Positions 45,684 to 54,370 of a stretch of DNA of 64,000 nucleotides are shown in pieces. The notes under the pieces were generated by a model, which did not search any database, was not told where the DNA came from, and was given only the letters and a program-made list of their open reading frames with translations. This DNA comes from Aliivibrio fischeri (GTDB lineage Bacteria > Pseudomonadota > Gammaproteobacteria > Enterobacterales > Vibrionaceae). Each line of letters opens with the position of its first letter. The stretch's first letter is position 1. Where the stretch lies: the NCBI GenBank assembly GCA_038993745.2, contig CP160630.1, positions 186,001 through 250,000 on the forward strand. Reading direction: 5' to 3'. The position numbers were made by a program, and so were the translations under genes.

Positions 45684-46861
45684 TGAAATTTATCGTCCCT
45701 CTTTTTAGCGTTGTTTTGATGTTCAGTGGGTTTGCTCAAGCGCAGCAGCTAACCCAATATAATGCGGCAAAAGTACAGCGTGCAATTCAATTGCAGCAAC
45801 AAGATAAAATAGTGGATGCTATTGATATTCTCTCTAAACTAACGCCATCACAGGCTTATGATAAAGCCTATGTACAGCGAATGTTAGGTGTTTTTCATTG
45901 GCAAAATGGGAACAGTAAAGCGGCAGTAAAATACCTTTCAACTGCAGTTAACAGTCAGCAACTCGTTGATGAACAAGCGTGGGTAACACAGCGCATGTTG
46001 GCGGATTTATTATTAACAGAACAACGGTTTAAAGAGGCATTACCTCATTACTACCTATTAACGAAAACAATACCTGAAAATCAAAAAATAGGGGACTTAT
46101 GGTTTCGGATTGCTCAAACACATTATCAAATCTCACAGTGGGATAAGGTGTTATCTGCATTAAATAAGCATCAAAAAGTAGCGAAAATTCATAAAGAACA
46201 AGACAAAAGACAATTGTTGGTTTTAAAGCTTGGTGCGCAATTACAACGTAAATATTGGAAATCAGCGATACCAACGTTAACCGCTTTGATTGAATTAGAG
46301 CCTGAGCAGGCGGGGTGGTGGCAGCAATTATCAAGTATTCAGTTGCAATTGAATCAACCAAATAATGCGTTGGATACCTTGGTGTTAGCACAGCGTCAAG
46401 GTATTGTGTTAAGCCAATCTGAATTGAAAATATTAGCCCAGTTATATGCAGAACGTGGCATTCCTGAAAAAGCGGCGCAAGTAATGGCGCAATTAGCGGA
46501 TTATGAAACAGATAAAGAAATAATAATTACGCAAGCAAGTTACTGGCAGGCTGCAAAAGAGTGGGATAAAGCGATTGCAGTTTGGCAAAAAGCCGCGCAG
46601 TTTGATGGTCAATATTATTGGCAAGTTGCTCAGCTTCAGATTCAAGAAGGGTATTATCAACAAGGGCTAAAAAGTCTTGATAAAGTAAAGGATTACAATA
46701 AAACCGATGATGTAGCATTAGCTAAAACTCGCGCTTACTATAAGTTAAATCAACTGGAATTAGCGCTTGTTAATGCTAAAAGAGCTAATGAGTTTAAGCC
46801 ATCTAATGAAGCAAAAGGATGGATACAATATTTGTCTCAAATGAGGCAGATTAAAGGTTAA
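45680..46861 (+). CDS. TPR periplasmic protein of the TonB2 operon
   Basis: A 393-residue protein with a signal peptide (ending FAQA) and about ten TPR-like helical repeats (for example KAYVQRMLGVFHWQNGNSKA, DLWFRIAQTHYQISQWDKV, GWWQQLSSIQLQLNQPNNAL). TPR proteins of this size close TonB2 operons in Vibrio, where they are thought to support the TonB2 complex. No enzymatic motif. It is followed by a strong terminator. Confidence 0.85.
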   Translation: MMKFIVPLFSVVLMFSGFAQAQQLTQYNAAKVQRAIQLQQQDKIVDAIDILSKLTPSQAYDKAYVQRMLGVFHWQNGNSKAAVKYLSTAVNSQQLVDEQAWVTQRMLADLLLTEQRFKEALPHYYLLTKTIPENQKIGDLWFRIAQTHYQISQWDKVLSALNKHQKVAKIHKEQDKRQLLVLKLGAQLQRKYWKSAIPTLTALIELEPEQAGWWQQLSSIQLQLNQPNNALDTLVLAQRQGIVLSQSELKILAQLYAERGIPEKAAQVMAQLADYETDKEIIITQASYWQAAKEWDKAIAVWQKAAQFDGQYYWQVAQLQIQEGYYQQGLKSLDKVKDYNKTDDVALAKTRAYYKLNQLELALVNAKRANEFKPSNEAKGWIQYLSQMRQIKG

Positions 46862-46872
46862 TCTACTTAATA

Positions 46873-46900
46873 AAAAAGCAGCGTTCAACGCTGCTTTTTT
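46873..46900 (+). terminator. Terminator of the TonB2 operon
   Basis: AAAAAGCAGCG / CGCTGCTTTTT, 11-bp stem with loop TTCAA and T run. A on the other side lets it also serve the convergent operon. Confidence 0.9.
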
Positions 46901-46924
46901 ATTGTTACCATTAATGAATATTAT

Positions 46925-47404
46925 TTAATGCAGTGAGTTTGAATTGTGCATATTTGAAGGTGTCTGTTTTTCATTCCAAGCCACACTTGCCATTAATTTA
47001 ACGTGATTTTCAATTAATGTATTAGCTTCATTATTCCATGTGGGTTGATCATGTTGTTGGTTACAGAACTCTAAACTTAATACAGTAATGTGCTGTAGTC
47101 GTTTAATACACCAATCTTTGATCTCAATATCTGCTGCAGAGTTAAAGGCGGCCATTTCTAACTTTGAGCTGATGTATTGTAATGTTTGAAATGCTTTTGC
47201 AATATTATGATACTTAGCATGCTCAAAAACTCGTAGGCATCCATCTAGCCAGCAAGCAATCGCTTTACTTTGATTATCGGTTAATTCTGGTCCCCAAATG
47301 GATGTTGGCGCTGAATAAACCAATTGTTCAAGTGAATCAAGCGACTTATCGTGCTTTGTCTGATACCAATCTGTAACTAAAGCTAACCAAGTATTTAGTG
47401 TCAT
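46925..47404 (-). CDS. Unknown protein, third gene of the Fur-box ATPase operon
   Basis: A 159-residue soluble, mostly helical protein with no signal peptide, membrane segment or motif I recognise. Notable stretches are [35 protein letters not shown] and DWCIKRLQHITVLSLEF. Its start overlaps the stop of the ATPase gene (TAATG), which implies coupled translation and a linked role. It ends near the terminator shared with the TonB2 operon. No function is offered. Confidence 0.7.
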   Translation of the reverse strand: MTLNTWLALVTDWYQTKHDKSLDSLEQLVYSAPTSIWGPELTDNQSKAIACWLDGCLRVFEHAKYHNIAKAFQTLQYISSKLEMAAFNSAADIEIKDWCIKRLQHITVLSLEFCNQQHDQPTWNNEANTLIENHVKLMASVAWNEKQTPSNMHNSNSLH

Positions 47405-48336
47405 TATGCTGCCTCATCCCAATGTTTTACGAAATGATTCGTACCCACTTTTTTATATTCTTCGATAATTATGCTGCTATTTTTCCTAATTTCATCTGCA
47501 TCTATAGAATAGTTTGGTTCATTTTTGACTAAATTGCCAAATGGTAAATCAGGATCTGGTACAGCAGATATGAGTAGTTTTGTGTAAGGGTGCTGTGGAT
47601 TACGTAAAATAGAATTAGTATCTCCCCATTCAACAATTTGCCCCTTGTACATAACCGCTGTTTCTTCTGCTATATAATGCGCTGTTGCTAAATCGTGAGT
47701 GATATATAAGAATCCAATCCCAAGCTCTTTTTTCATTCGTTGCATGAGGTTAAGTACACCTAAACGAATTGATACATCAAGCATGGATGTTGGTTCATCA
47801 GCTAAAATCATTTTAGCTCCAACAGCAAGAGCCCTTGCAAGGTTAACTCGTTGACGTTGGCCTCCGCTTAATTCATGAGGAAACTTCGCCAAAGTATCAT
47901 GATCTAATTCAACGAGATCTAAAAGTTCTAGAAGGCGATGAGCTATTTCTTTATTCCCCTTAACTTGTTTATGAATCTTAAGAGGGCGTGTTAAATGGTG
48001 TTCAATTGTATGTGTTGGATTCAATGAACCAAAAGGATCTTGGAAAACCATTTGTACTTGGCTACGGTAATTGAGAATCTCTTTTGACGAACGAATATTA
48101 TCAATGTTTTTCCCATCAAAGAGGATTTCACCTTCAGTTGTTGGGTATACTTTAGTTATGAGCCGAGCACAGGTACTTTTGCCACAACCTGATTCGCCAA
48201 CTAGGGCTAATGTTTTTCCTGCATAGAGGTTAAAACTGATCCCTTGTAAGGCTTTAAAATTTTCTTCTTTAGCAAACCCACCACCAATGGTGAACTCTTT
48301 TACTACGTTCTTAACTTCTATAAGTGGCTGAGTCAT
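47404..48336 (-). CDS. Opp/Dpp-type ABC transporter ATPase (OppF/DppF position)
   Basis: A 310-residue ATPase. Walker A is [10 protein letters not shown]-loop [13 protein letters not shown], signature [16 protein letters not shown], Walker [12 protein letters not shown], switch His YITHDLA. The C-terminal extension [15 protein letters not shown] is the oligopeptide-transporter domain. These ATPases work as heterodimers energising uptake of peptides, nickel, or oligosaccharides. The partner ATPase is encoded just upstream with a 4-base overlap. No permease or binding protein lies within the window, so the membrane partners must be elsewhere. Substrate unknown; a Fur box suggests an iron link. 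Confidence 0.88.
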   Translation of the reverse strand: MTQPLIEVKNVVKEFTIGGGFAKEENFKALQGISFNLYAGKTLALVGESGCGKSTCARLITKVYPTTEGEILFDGKNIDNIRSSKEILNYRSQVQMVFQDPFGSLNPTHTIEHHLTRPLKIHKQVKGNKEIAHRLLELLDLVELDHDTLAKFPHELSGGQRQRVNLARALAVGAKMILADEPTSMLDVSIRLGVLNLMQRMKKELGIGFLYITHDLATAHYIAEETAVMYKGQIVEWGDTNSILRNPQHPYTKLLISAVPDPDLPFGNLVKNEPNYSIDADEIRKNSSIIIEEYKKVGTNHFVKHWDEAA

Positions 48337-49199
48337 AATATTGCACCTTCTGTTGACTGTTGTGAAACAGGGGCATTGTGAACTTCATGAATATTCGGGA
48401 AAGATGCCCATAATTTTTTTGTATAAGGATGTTGAGGATTCTTTCTGATTTCTTGTGATGTGCCGACTTCAACAATTTCGCCGTAGCGCATAATTGCAAT
48501 TCGATCGCAGAGCTGACTCATTAATGCTAAATCATGAGTTATAAATAAGACGGAAAAACCAAACTCTTCTTTTAATTGAAATATTTGCTGAAGAATCTCT
48601 CGTTGAACAACGACATCCAGTGCTGTTGTCGGTTCGTCCATAATGATTAGTTTTGGACTTAGAGAAAGGGCTATAGCAATAACTAGGCGTTGTCGCATAC
48701 CGCCACTAAATTGATGAGGGTATTCTGATAGACGTTCTCTGGGGATATTGACTAAATCTAATAATTTTTCAGCTCTGTCTTTTGCTTGGTCGTTGTTCAT
48801 TGCTTTATGATGTCGGAGTACATCTGCAAATTGTTCTTGAATAGGAAGAACTGGATTGAGGGAGTTCATTGCACTTTGGAAAACCATAGCAATTTCGCTC
48901 CAACGAATAGCGTTCAATTGACCGTCAGATAAGCGCAATAAATCTTTGTTTTGAAAAAGAATGCTGCCGGAAGATATAAATGCAGGCGGCTTATGCAGTC
49001 GGTTAATAGCAAATGCTATCGTACTTTTTCCACAACCTGATTCGCCTGCTAGTCCGAATATCTCTCCCTTTCCTACATCGAAACTTACTGATTTGACAGC
49101 ATGAAAATCTCCATTGTCAGTGATGTAATCGACGCATAACCCTTTTATTTGCAATAACGGATCGGAGTGTGTTCCATTTGTTATTCTGTTTGTTGTCAT
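48333..49199 (-). CDS. Opp/Dpp-type ABC transporter ATPase (OppD/DppD position)
   Basis: A 288-residue ATPase: Walker [11 protein letters not shown]-loop MVFQSAMNSLNPV, signature FSGGMRQRLVIAIAL, Walker B LIIMDEPTTALD, switch His FITHDLALMSQL, and C-terminal HPYTKKLWASFPNIHE. QSAMNSLNP is typical of the OppD/DppD member. It is first in a three-gene operon and has a near-consensus Fur box 22 bases upstream, so it should be iron-repressed. Substrate unknown. Confidence 0.88.
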   Translation of the reverse strand: MTTNRITNGTHSDPLLQIKGLCVDYITDNGDFHAVKSVSFDVGKGEIFGLAGESGCGKSTIAFAINRLHKPPAFISSGSILFQNKDLLRLSDGQLNAIRWSEIAMVFQSAMNSLNPVLPIQEQFADVLRHHKAMNNDQAKDRAEKLLDLVNIPRERLSEYPHQFSGGMRQRLVIAIALSLSPKLIIMDEPTTALDVVVQREILQQIFQLKEEFGFSVLFITHDLALMSQLCDRIAIMRYGEIVEVGTSQEIRKNPQHPYTKKLWASFPNIHEVHNAPVSQQSTEGAIL

Positions 49200-49220
49200 T
49201 TATTTTTACCATATGAGAAA

Positions 49221-49239
49221 GATAATGATTATCATTATT
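49221..49239. promoter_or_regulatory. Near-consensus Fur box before the ATPase operon
   Basis: GATAATGATTATCATTATT matches 17 of 19 positions of the Fur consensus, the best site in the window. It lies 22 bases upstream of the first ATPase gene. Confidence 0.85.
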
Positions 49240-49496
49240 ATCACGAGCTTTCATTTTATAAAAGACGCTCAAAGTAAATAAGAGATATGAGTCGAAATAA
49301 GTATGTAATGGCAAGTAATAAGATTCATGGCTATGAAAGAGGCAGATAAACAAGGTGTCTCATTTGTGATATTTGATCTTGGAAAGATAAATTAGAGTAT
49401 TGACTTTAATTTTATCTCATTTTTGGTATGGTTGGGGTAAGGACAAATTTGAATGGATTCAAAATCAATACAATAACTATAAATAAGGAATGCTGT

Positions 49497-50633
49497 ATGA
49501 ACAAATTAACAGCGCTACTCGTATTTTGCTTGATGACTCCTGCTATAGCTGCTGCACAAGATGATGTGTCTAAGCGAGCTCTTGCACAAGAGTTAAGCCG
49601 TGCTTTTCCACAATTAGAAAACAATTTAAAAAGTACTATTAATCAGTATCAAATGAGTGCTTCATTATCTGATTTATCAACTCAAACTAAACCTCAACCA
49701 CAAGTTCGCACTTTTATGGCTGCAATGACAACAGCAAATAAAACTGAAATCCAAGCTCGTGGTTTAGAAAAATATACCGACGAATTGCTTGAATTGCGTT
49801 TAGCTGATCCAAGTATGTTAGCTCGCTGGCAAGCAGGTCAAAGTCCATTATTTGCCTTTGAACCAGAAGGGGCTGAGAGCGAATGGCAATACATCGAGGC
49901 TTATGATATTGATGGCAATCTTCATTATTTAGATGTTTACGATGTCCCAGAACGTCCAGTATTAGTGGTTGATACTAATAACCGTGAAGAACTAAAAGCT
50001 GGTTTAGCGTTAATGCGTGATGAGTTTAAAGCGCTGCAATCTAATGAACCAAGTGAAAAAGTGAAGCCTGCCCCTTATGCTATGTTAAGAGCTGCTGCGG
50101 AACCTACTGAAATTAATACCACTATCTTAAAGAAAATTCAGTTAAAAGATGATCACGAACCTTGGATCTCTGGTAAAGCAGAAATATACGCAATAGTATC
50201 TGGCGTCAGTCCTTCAAGAGACGAACCAACGATTGATGTGATTGAAATGCCTTATTTAGATTACGCAGAGCAATCTTACCCTGCTAATCAGATTATGGTT
50301 TTTTGGGATCGTTATCGTTGGGGTGCCGCTGATATTATTTTAATGGAACAAGATGATAAAACGGATTATAAGCAGTTAGCGCAAACGATCTTAAAAGTAG
50401 CCAGTGATTTCTTAGCGACCATTCCTGATAAGGAAGCGCAAGCGTATTTGATTATTCCTCAAATGACGAGTGCAATTATAGCGTTACTTCCTGATGATCT
50501 ATTCGTTAACGATGACGATTTTGTTGATGTGTTTTACACCATAATGAAAGACACTGAATACACGGAACACTCAGGCGCTGGAAACAACGCAACTGCAGAT
50601 TTCGCACCGTTAATTATTCAAAAAACTCAATAG
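49497..50633 (+). CDS. DUF3103-like exported protein, unknown function
   Basis: A 378-residue protein with a signal peptide (MNKLTALLVFCLMTPAIAAA). The mature part starts DDVSKRALAQELSRAFPQLEN and includes FAFEPEGAESEWQYIEAYD and MVFWDRYRWGAADIILMEQDD. It resembles DUF3103 proteins of Vibrio, from memory. No catalytic motif is clear. ATG 49497 is chosen because AAGGAATG precedes it and it begins the signal peptide; the frame is open further upstream without a ribosome site. Confidence 0.65.
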   Translation: MNKLTALLVFCLMTPAIAAAQDDVSKRALAQELSRAFPQLENNLKSTINQYQMSASLSDLSTQTKPQPQVRTFMAAMTTANKTEIQARGLEKYTDELLELRLADPSMLARWQAGQSPLFAFEPEGAESEWQYIEAYDIDGNLHYLDVYDVPERPVLVVDTNNREELKAGLALMRDEFKALQSNEPSEKVKPAPYAMLRAAAEPTEINTTILKKIQLKDDHEPWISGKAEIYAIVSGVSPSRDEPTIDVIEMPYLDYAEQSYPANQIMVFWDRYRWGAADIILMEQDDKTDYKQLAQTILKVASDFLATIPDKEAQAYLIIPQMTSAIIALLPDDLFVNDDDFVDVFYTIMKDTEYTEHSGAGNNATADFAPLIIQKTQ

Positions 50634-50650
50634 TATCTTACTTTAATAAG

Positions 50651-50682
50651 AGTGACTTAAAGGCTTAGTTTTTTAAGTCACT
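50651..50682. terminator. Bidirectional terminator between DUF3103-like and CBS genes
   Basis: AGTGACTTAAA / TTTAAGTCACT, perfect 11-bp stem between convergent stop codons. Confidence 0.78.
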
Positions 50683-50685
50683 TAT

Positions 50686-51084
50686 TTAATATCCAAACCC
50701 TGTCATCCCATTAAGTACAATATTGTTGTAACTTACCACTCCCACTATTTCTCCGTGCCTGAGCACTGGAGCGCGACTGATCCCAAAACGTTCAAATAGC
50801 TGAGCGCAATATTTTATGTTCATATCAGGTGAGACAGAAAGCACAGGTTTTGTCATGATTTCATAAATATTGGTTCTCTCTGCTGAGCGGTTTTGCATGA
50901 GCACTTTTTTGGCAATATCGTTCAATAATACGATCCCGTACTCATCATCATCGTGTCGTTTTTTTATTATGAGTTCTTTTACTTGTTTCTGTTTAGCTAA
51001 TAAGATCCCCTCGGCTACTGTCATTAGGCCATCAACAATAACGTAGGTATTGGACATAACGTTTTCGACTTTTATTTTATTCAT
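50686..51084 (-). CDS. Two-CBS-domain protein
   Basis: A 132-residue protein made of two CBS motifs: VENVMSNTYVIVDGLMTVAEG and IMTKPVLSVSPDMNIKYCAQLFERFGISRAPV, each followed by the GxVxxxDI-like strand (GIVLLNDIAKKVL, GVVSYNNIVL). Stand-alone CBS pairs bind adenine nucleotides and regulate partners; none is identifiable here. Monocistronic. Confidence 0.87.
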   Translation of the reverse strand: MNKIKVENVMSNTYVIVDGLMTVAEGILLAKQKQVKELIIKKRHDDDEYGIVLLNDIAKKVLMQNRSAERTNIYEIMTKPVLSVSPDMNIKYCAQLFERFGISRAPVLRHGEIVGVVSYNNIVLNGMTGFGY

Positions 51085-51384
51085 GACTTTTCTACTACAT
51101 CTTTAGTTCACGCAGCCCTTGATGAACAACCTCAAGTGTATCTTCAAGAACAATTAGTAACTGATATAGTATTTCAATTTTATGTCGTTTTTATGTCATT
51201 TATATTGTGTCTATTTAAAGGTGGTTGGTTGTTTATTAGACAGGGCCGAGGTACTTGAACTAAGTGCTTGTTCTATAAATTGAAAGGAATTAGGCATATA
51301 AGATATCAACTAAATTTTAGATGCTATCCCCCAATTCTAGTAGGTATTTATAATTGTCCTAAACCAATTTTGAGGCAGTAATTG

Positions 51385-51533
51385 ATGAATAAATATGACT
51401 TAGAAAAGCAAGTGCTAGTGAAAGTGATGAAAAAGACCTTGAATTAGCATTGGTAGCCAAAGACATTAGTAAGGCTGATATCATACGTATGTTGAGTTAT
51501 TTCATTAAAAAAACCGAAGCCTTGAGTGAATAA
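51385..51533 (+). pseudogene. Small gene with a single-base frameshift
   Basis: ATG at 51385, with GAGG upstream, opens MNKYDLEK and then soon stops. One frame over, the sequence continues ASASESDEKDLELALVAKD to KTEALSE and a stop at 51533. Adding one A to the run at 51404-51407 would join both into a 49-residue acidic, helical protein. A strong terminator follows at 51543, as expected after a gene. So this is either an inactivated small gene, a frame-switching gene, or a base-calling error. Family not recognised. Confidence 0.55.
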
Positions 51534-51542
51534 ATTTTAAGT

Positions 51543-51582
51543 AAAAGCTAATTGAATCTCCCCCTATCAATTAGCTTTTTTT
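51543..51582. terminator. Terminator downstream of the small frameshifted gene
   Basis: AAAAGCTAATTG / CAATTAGCTTTT, 12-bp stem with 13-base loop and T run; convergent with the next minus-strand gene. The rest of 51085-51384 holds nothing recognised. Confidence 0.85.
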
Positions 51583-51583
51583 G

Positions 51584-52222
51584 TTATTCGGATACTTGTA
51601 TTTTTCGCACTTGATAGCCAAAGCCTAATGCGCTGTATGCTAACAAAGAATAGCCGAGTAACTCAGTACCTTCTTCCGCTAGATTCTTAACCGTTCGAAT
51701 ATAATCACCTTGTAGTAGAATTTGCCATAAGTGATTCATACCAACTAAACGAGAAAAAACCAGAACCACAACTAACGCACAACTCATCGTGTAGAAGTAA
51801 CGGCTATCGAAGAATTTTGCAGAGGTGGAAAGTAAGCCTTGCTTATCTTTTAGAGCAAAGAAAATACACACGAAGGTGACGACAAGTGCTGGCACAAGCC
51901 AAAATCCATGATAAACCTTATCAAGTACACCATCGCATTCTCTAATGAACATGCAACTAAAAAAGCCGACGACTAAGATAGCAAATGAACGCGCCTTAGG
52001 GTTTATTTTTGCTATGTAACTGAATGATAAGATAACAATTAAAAGTAAAAACTGTTGGTAGTATTCAGTCAGTGACTGCTCACTTACCCCATCTTTTAAT
52101 GTGATAATGTCAGTACGAATAACAAGATAGGCAATGGCGACAACAACGCATTGAATAAAGAATTGAAGCAGTCCTCTTTGGATCATTTTGATCTCTTTGG
52201 ACTTTGAGTAGGAAAAAAGCAT
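51584..52222 (-). CDS. Multi-pass membrane protein, unknown function
   Basis: A 212-residue protein with about six hydrophobic segments (LLQFFIQCVVVAIAYLVI, FLLLIVILSFSYIA, FAILVVGFFSCMFI, WLVPALVVTFVCIFFAL, FYTMSCALVVVLVFS, LGYSLLAYSALGFGY). GAGAGG five bases before the ATG supports the start at 52222; a second ATG 12 codons in is possible. I recognise no family and no motif beyond the helices. Confidence 0.7.
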   Translation of the reverse strand: MLFSYSKSKEIKMIQRGLLQFFIQCVVVAIAYLVIRTDIITLKDGVSEQSLTEYYQQFLLLIVILSFSYIAKINPKARSFAILVVGFFSCMFIRECDGVLDKVYHGFWLVPALVVTFVCIFFALKDKQGLLSTSAKFFDSRYFYTMSCALVVVLVFSRLVGMNHLWQILLQGDYIRTVKNLAEEGTELLGYSLLAYSALGFGYQVRKIQVSE

Positions 52223-52340
52223 AACAGCCTCTCAAATAACGAACGGTTTGTTAGTATAAGAGGCTATTGAATGTAGATATGTATCTATTTATAAAAAATA
52301 GGATTCCATAACAGCGGGCTGGTATACCTTAAAATTGTAA

Positions 52341-53279
52341 TTATGCGTAATTCATAATATAAAACAATGAGGTAGTTGAAATGATCACCCAAAGCGAGAC
52401 CCCAAAAATAAGGGGCTTTGCACCAGCAGCTTTAATTTTTTCGATTGAAATGCCACATCCAATAAAGAATAAGCATAAAACCAGCAGTTTTTTCGATACA
52501 TCAAAAATACCATTATAAACGACATCAAATTGTGGCAGGTTATCGCTTATCAGTATGGCTAAACAATAAAAGACAATGAAGTAAGGAATAGTGATTTTCT
52601 TGCTATTGCTTCTGAATAACAAAGCACTGATTAGAGCAACAGGTACAATCCACAAAGCACGAGCCAATTTTAATGTAGTGGCTGTTTTAAGTGCTTCTTC
52701 GCCATAAGCAGACGCCGCCCCTACAACAGAAGAGGTGTCATGAATAGCGATTGCTGCCCATGTTCCGAAGGTGTGTTGGCTTAACTCTAGTGCATGACCA
52801 ATGACAGGAAAGATAAAGAGTGCAATAGAATTAAGAACAAATACAGTAGCAAGAGCAAGTCCTGTAGATTCTTCATCTGCATTAATCGCCGGAGCGACAG
52901 CTGCAATCGCACTTCCGCCACAAATCGCTGTGCCTGAAGCAATTAGGTGTCCTGTGACTTTATCTAATTTCATCTGTTTTGCTAATAGCCAACCTAAAAT
53001 TAGGGTACCTGTAATAGTGGCTAAAATAATACCGATGCCATTTGACGTCGCTTCAATCGCTTCATTCAGTTGAATGCCAAACCCTAGCCCAACAATAGAG
53101 TAAGCCAATAGTTTTTTGGTGACTTTGCCAAGAGCAAAATTGGTTGGAACGAATCCGAAACTGGCAAGAGCAAAGCCCATAACTAACGCGGTTGGAGAAC
53201 TAATCCAAGGCGTAAGGGTAAGTAGTGCTGCGATATAAAAAGGAGAGTAGTGTAATAAGTGTTGTTTATTAAAAGTCAT
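52341..53279 (-). CDS. YeiH-family putative sulfate exporter (UPF0324)
   Basis: A 312-residue membrane protein with about ten helices. It shows the YeiH signatures [42 protein letters not shown] and [20 protein letters not shown]. The family is annotated as sulfate/sulfite or anion exporters on limited evidence. Start at 53279 (MTFNKQHLL) is preferred; the frame extends 13 codons upstream. No LysR regulator is adjacent, unlike many yeiH loci. Confidence 0.82.
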   Translation of the reverse strand: MTFNKQHLLHYSPFYIAALLTLTPWISSPTALVMGFALASFGFVPTNFALGKVTKKLLAYSIVGLGFGIQLNEAIEATSNGIGIILATITGTLILGWLLAKQMKLDKVTGHLIASGTAICGGSAIAAVAPAINADEESTGLALATVFVLNSIALFIFPVIGHALELSQHTFGTWAAIAIHDTSSVVGAASAYGEEALKTATTLKLARALWIVPVALISALLFRSNSKKITIPYFIVFYCLAILISDNLPQFDVVYNGIFDVSKKLLVLCLFFIGCGISIEKIKAAGAKPLIFGVSLWVIISTTSLFYIMNYA

Positions 53280-53496
53280 CTTGAGAATTCTTGGGTACAG
53301 GAAAATGAAAGATACCATTTTTTATTTATTTAGTAAGTTTAATTAATCCATATGTATAGTTTAATTAAACTTAACATTATTGGTGTTGAAAGCTCCTTTT
53401 TTAAAAATTAAGCAATCGTTTGCTTTTCTCTGACTTTGTCATTTTAAAAGAGTATATAGTCCGTGCGAATTTATTTTTATCAATATTGGAGTTTAT

Positions 53497-54360
53497 ATGC
53501 GTTCGATTAAAACTGTTTTTCTTTTCTTTATTATGTTGTCAGTTAGTTTCTTTTCTATGGCTGAAATGAAAAGCGTAACTGTGAAAGGAAACGTTCAATC
53601 GCCACTAAAACCAATTATTATTCAGGGGCCGATGCCTATTGAAGCTCAACACTTTGCAGCATTATTAGATAACGTTGTTATTGAAAAGAGTGGTCTGTTT
53701 GTGTTTTACAAAGGAACGCTAAATGGCTATCCAGTGATTGTTAGTCAAACAGGAAAAGGGCTTGAAAATACAGCGGCAGCAACAGCTATCGCTATAGAAC
53801 GCTACAGCCCAATAGCGATTATTAATCAGGGAACATCTGGAGGACACGATAAAAACTTAAATGTTGCTGATATTGTTCTCGGTAAACGTACGGTTAATAT
53901 TGGTAACTTAAAAGCGCCTAAAACACCAGAAGGAAAGGGTTCTAATTCACTTACTTGGATACCAATGGATATTATGGCCTCTAGCGGGAGTGCCGGTGGT
54001 GACGATGCAAATAAAATTCGCTATTACGAAGGTAGCAGTGCACTGATTTCTTCTGCGCATAAGGTTAAATATAATAAAGGTAAAGTTGTGGAAGGAACTA
54101 TTGGTTCTGCAAACTTTTGGAATAATGAATTAGATCGTATTAATTGGTTTCATACAAACTTTGGTACAAGTACCGAAGAGATGGAAAGTGCCTCGGCAGC
54201 TCAAATTAGTGAAGCTTATAAGATTCCATTTTTAGCTATTCGTATTTTATCAAATAATGCAACTAATGGTGGTCATTATAATCCGAACACGGCTAAATAT
54301 TGCCAGTCTTATGTAAAAGATGTGGTTATTCAATATATTAGTGATCTTAATTTAAAGTAA
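53497..54360 (+). CDS. Exported nucleoside phosphorylase/MTA-SAH nucleosidase-family protein with altered catalytic residue
   Basis: A 287-residue protein with a signal peptide (MRSIKTVFLFFIMLSVSFFSMA), so it acts in the periplasm, unlike ordinary MTAN. The fold is PNP/UDP: IIIQGPMPIEAQHF (Glu49 aligns with E. coli MTAN Glu12), NQGTSGGHDKNLNVADIVLG, and TSTEEMESASAAQ (Glu230 aligns with Glu174). The general acid Asp197 of MTAN aligns with Asn253 in IRILSNNAT. With Asn there, purine preference or activity may differ. Substrate is therefore open: a nucleoside scavenger, a phosphorylase-like enzyme, or a binding protein. GGAG precedes the ATG. Confidence 0.82.
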   Translation: MRSIKTVFLFFIMLSVSFFSMAEMKSVTVKGNVQSPLKPIIIQGPMPIEAQHFAALLDNVVIEKSGLFVFYKGTLNGYPVIVSQTGKGLENTAAATAIAIERYSPIAIINQGTSGGHDKNLNVADIVLGKRTVNIGNLKAPKTPEGKGSNSLTWIPMDIMASSGSAGGDDANKIRYYEGSSALISSAHKVKYNKGKVVEGTIGSANFWNNELDRINWFHTNFGTSTEEMESASAAQISEAYKIPFLAIRILSNNATNGGHYNPNTAKYCQSYVKDVVIQYISDLNLK

Positions 54361-54370
54361 TTGTATTGAG

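Noticed and set aside
51095..51200. Minus-strand open frame of about 31 codons upstream of the CBS gene (IEILYQLLIVLEDTLEVVHQ)
   Set aside because: It looks protein-like but has no ATG, GTG or TTG start with a ribosome site, and a stop lies just upstream.
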